DNA of 23,198 nucleotides from DASYHS01 sp035998295 (GTDB lineage: Bacteria > Pseudomonadota > Alphaproteobacteria > Azospirillales > Azospirillaceae): contig NZ_DASYHS010000101.1 in assembly GCF_035998295.1 (NCBI RefSeq), positions 1 to 23,198 on the forward strand. Reading direction: 5' to 3'. Position numbers and translations under genes: made by a program. A model generated the notes under the pieces. That model searched no databases. It was not told the origin of the DNA and was given only the letters and a program-made list of their open reading frames with translations. Shown here piece by piece: positions 22,664 through 23,198 of this stretch (positions are counted from its first letter, which is position 1; every line of letters starts with the position of its first letter).

Positions 22664-22725
22664 CCCCTCACCCTCCCGCCGCTTTACGCGGCGGGCCCCT
22701 CCCTCTCCCTATGGGAGAGGGGTGA
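22664..22725. repeat. Compound REP-like element, copy 2
   Basis: The outer arms TCACCC (22668-22673) and GGGTGA (22720-22725) enclose two perfect stems: CCCGCCGC (22675-22682) with GCGGCGGG (22688-22695), and CCCTCTCCC (22701-22709) with GGGAGAGGG (22713-22721). The outer arms share two bases with the last stem, so they compete or extend it. It lies directly after the minus-strand terminase-like gene and could also end its transcript. Confidence 0.7.
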
Positions 22726-22728
22726 AAT

Positions 22729-23193
22729 CTACTTGCGGCGGGCCATCGACTTGAGGGCGCGGCGCTCGCGGCGGTTCAATTGGGGTTCGGGGAGGACCGA
22801 CGGCAGGAGGGTGGTCAGGTCCAGGTCGTCCAGGATCGGGGCGGGAGTGGGCTTGGCCGGCTCGATCGCGGGCAGGCGGCCGTTGCCCTTGCCATTCATG
22901 CCGTGGAGCTGCATCAGGCGGTCGATCGCGCGCAGCGCGTGGCCGGTCTGGCCGTTGGCGATGGAATGCTCGACCAGGTGGGACAGCCAGGCCTCCAGAC
23001 GCTCGAACATGGCGGCGTGGCCGGCCTCGCGGGCGGCGGACAATGTGGCTACCCGCTCGCCCATGCCGGGCTCGGCCAGCAGCGTCTCGCCCGCGGCCGG
23101 GTCGGCGTAGCCGATCATGCGCGCCGCGGTGGCGGGAGTGGCGCCGTTGGCGACCAGGCGGCAGAACAGTTCCTGGCGGGGGTCGAGCGTCAC
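22729..23193 (-). CDS. Phage terminase small subunit-like protein (start at or beyond the window edge)
   Basis: This 154-residue protein runs from GTG 23193. The frame stays open to the window edge, so the true start may be outside. The N-terminus DPRQELFCRLVANGATPATAARMIGYAD follows the pattern of small-terminase DNA-binding domains (x-x-KQ-x-x-FC, then a helix-turn-helix ending in GY). The middle is helical, with RAIDRLMQLHGMNGKGNG, and the tail is basic (NRRERRALKSMARRK). Small terminases recognise phage DNA and load the large subunit for packaging. No large terminase, portal or capsid gene follows on this strand; the downstream bases are REP-like repeats. It could be an orphan remnant, part of a gene-transfer-agent-like locus, or a conserved alphaproteobacterial protein that only resembles this fold. 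Confidence 0.5.
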   Translation of the reverse strand: MTLDPRQELFCRLVANGATPATAARMIGYADPAAGETLLAEPGMGERVATLSAAREAGHAAMFERLEAWLSHLVEHSIANGQTGHALRAIDRLMQLHGMNGKGNGRLPAIEPAKPTPAPILDDLDLTTLLPSVLPEPQLNRRERRALKSMARRK

Positions 23194-23198
23194 GGGCC

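Larger units (their letters stand above)
22333..22728. other. Repeat-filled non-coding region
   Basis: These 396 bases between the YjfB-like gene and the terminase-like gene contain no credible gene; frames through the repeats give only Pro/Gly-rich low-complexity products. They hold a G-rich decamer array (22425-22487), a lone hairpin (22518-22539) and two inverted compound REP-like elements (22571-22630 and 22664-22725). Confidence 0.7.

Noticed and set aside
22336..22671. Pro-rich or Gly-rich small proteins encoded through the G-rich repeat on either strand
   Set aside because: The frames exist only because the 10-base repeat lacks stops. They have no ribosome site and cross the REP elements.
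22138..23198. A prophage or toxin-antitoxin island in the right end
   Set aside because: Only one gene is phage-like and none matches integrase, portal, capsid, toxin or antitoxin families; the evidence in this window is too thin to call an element.

Overview
This is a GC-rich stretch of a chromosome from an alphaproteobacterium. The most likely placement is Rhodospirillales or Geminicoccales-like, but that is inferred from gene families only. Supporting it are the clpS-clpA pair, a phasin of the alphaproteobacterial Phasin_2 type beside a SPOR-containing D,D-carboxypeptidase, many GTG/TTG starts and strongly GC-biased third codon positions. I see no tRNA, rRNA, CRISPR array, complete insertion sequence or intact prophage.

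Left part (1-5221). A truncated Na/phosphate cotransporter C-terminus is followed by a RidA-family protein and a FemAB-like acyltransferase, all on the plus strand. A minus-strand operon (4307 down to 2207) holds an unknown 170-residue protein, a CoA-transferase family III/AMACR-like enzyme and a guanine-deaminase-like enzyme. A TerC-family membrane protein points right from 4454.

Middle (5249-15676). clpS-clpA on the minus strand ends in a clear intrinsic terminator. Next come the phasin gene and its divergent neighbour, the penicillin-binding D,D-carboxypeptidase. The phasin promoter appears flanked by two PhaR-type operators, the most specific regulatory signal in the window. A tight minus-strand operon, galU-ugd-phosphomannomutase/phosphoglucomutase, supplies UDP-glucose, UDP-glucuronate and hexose-1-phosphates for surface polysaccharide. 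Upstream lies a second minus-strand pair, a VWA protein and a membrane-anchored J-domain protein, with its own palindrome-bearing promoter.

Right part (15825-23198). This has a cytoplasmic molybdopterin oxidoreductase, a divergent 2-hydroxychromene-2-carboxylate isomerase-like protein, two small unknown proteins, a leucine-dehydrogenase-like enzyme, a Bfd-like [2Fe-2S] protein under a probable Fur-controlled promoter, an RlmM/FtsJ-like methyltransferase and a YjfB-like small protein. The last ~870 bases hold a G-rich decamer repeat, REP-like inverted repeats and a gene resembling a phage terminase small subunit that reaches the window edge.

Most of the window is ordinary housekeeping DNA. 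I found no convincing new defence or mobile system. The points most worth a second look are the paired PhaR sites, the shared repeat following the stop codons of two convergent genes, the G-quadruplex/REP cluster, the VWA/J-domain pair and the orphan terminase-like gene.
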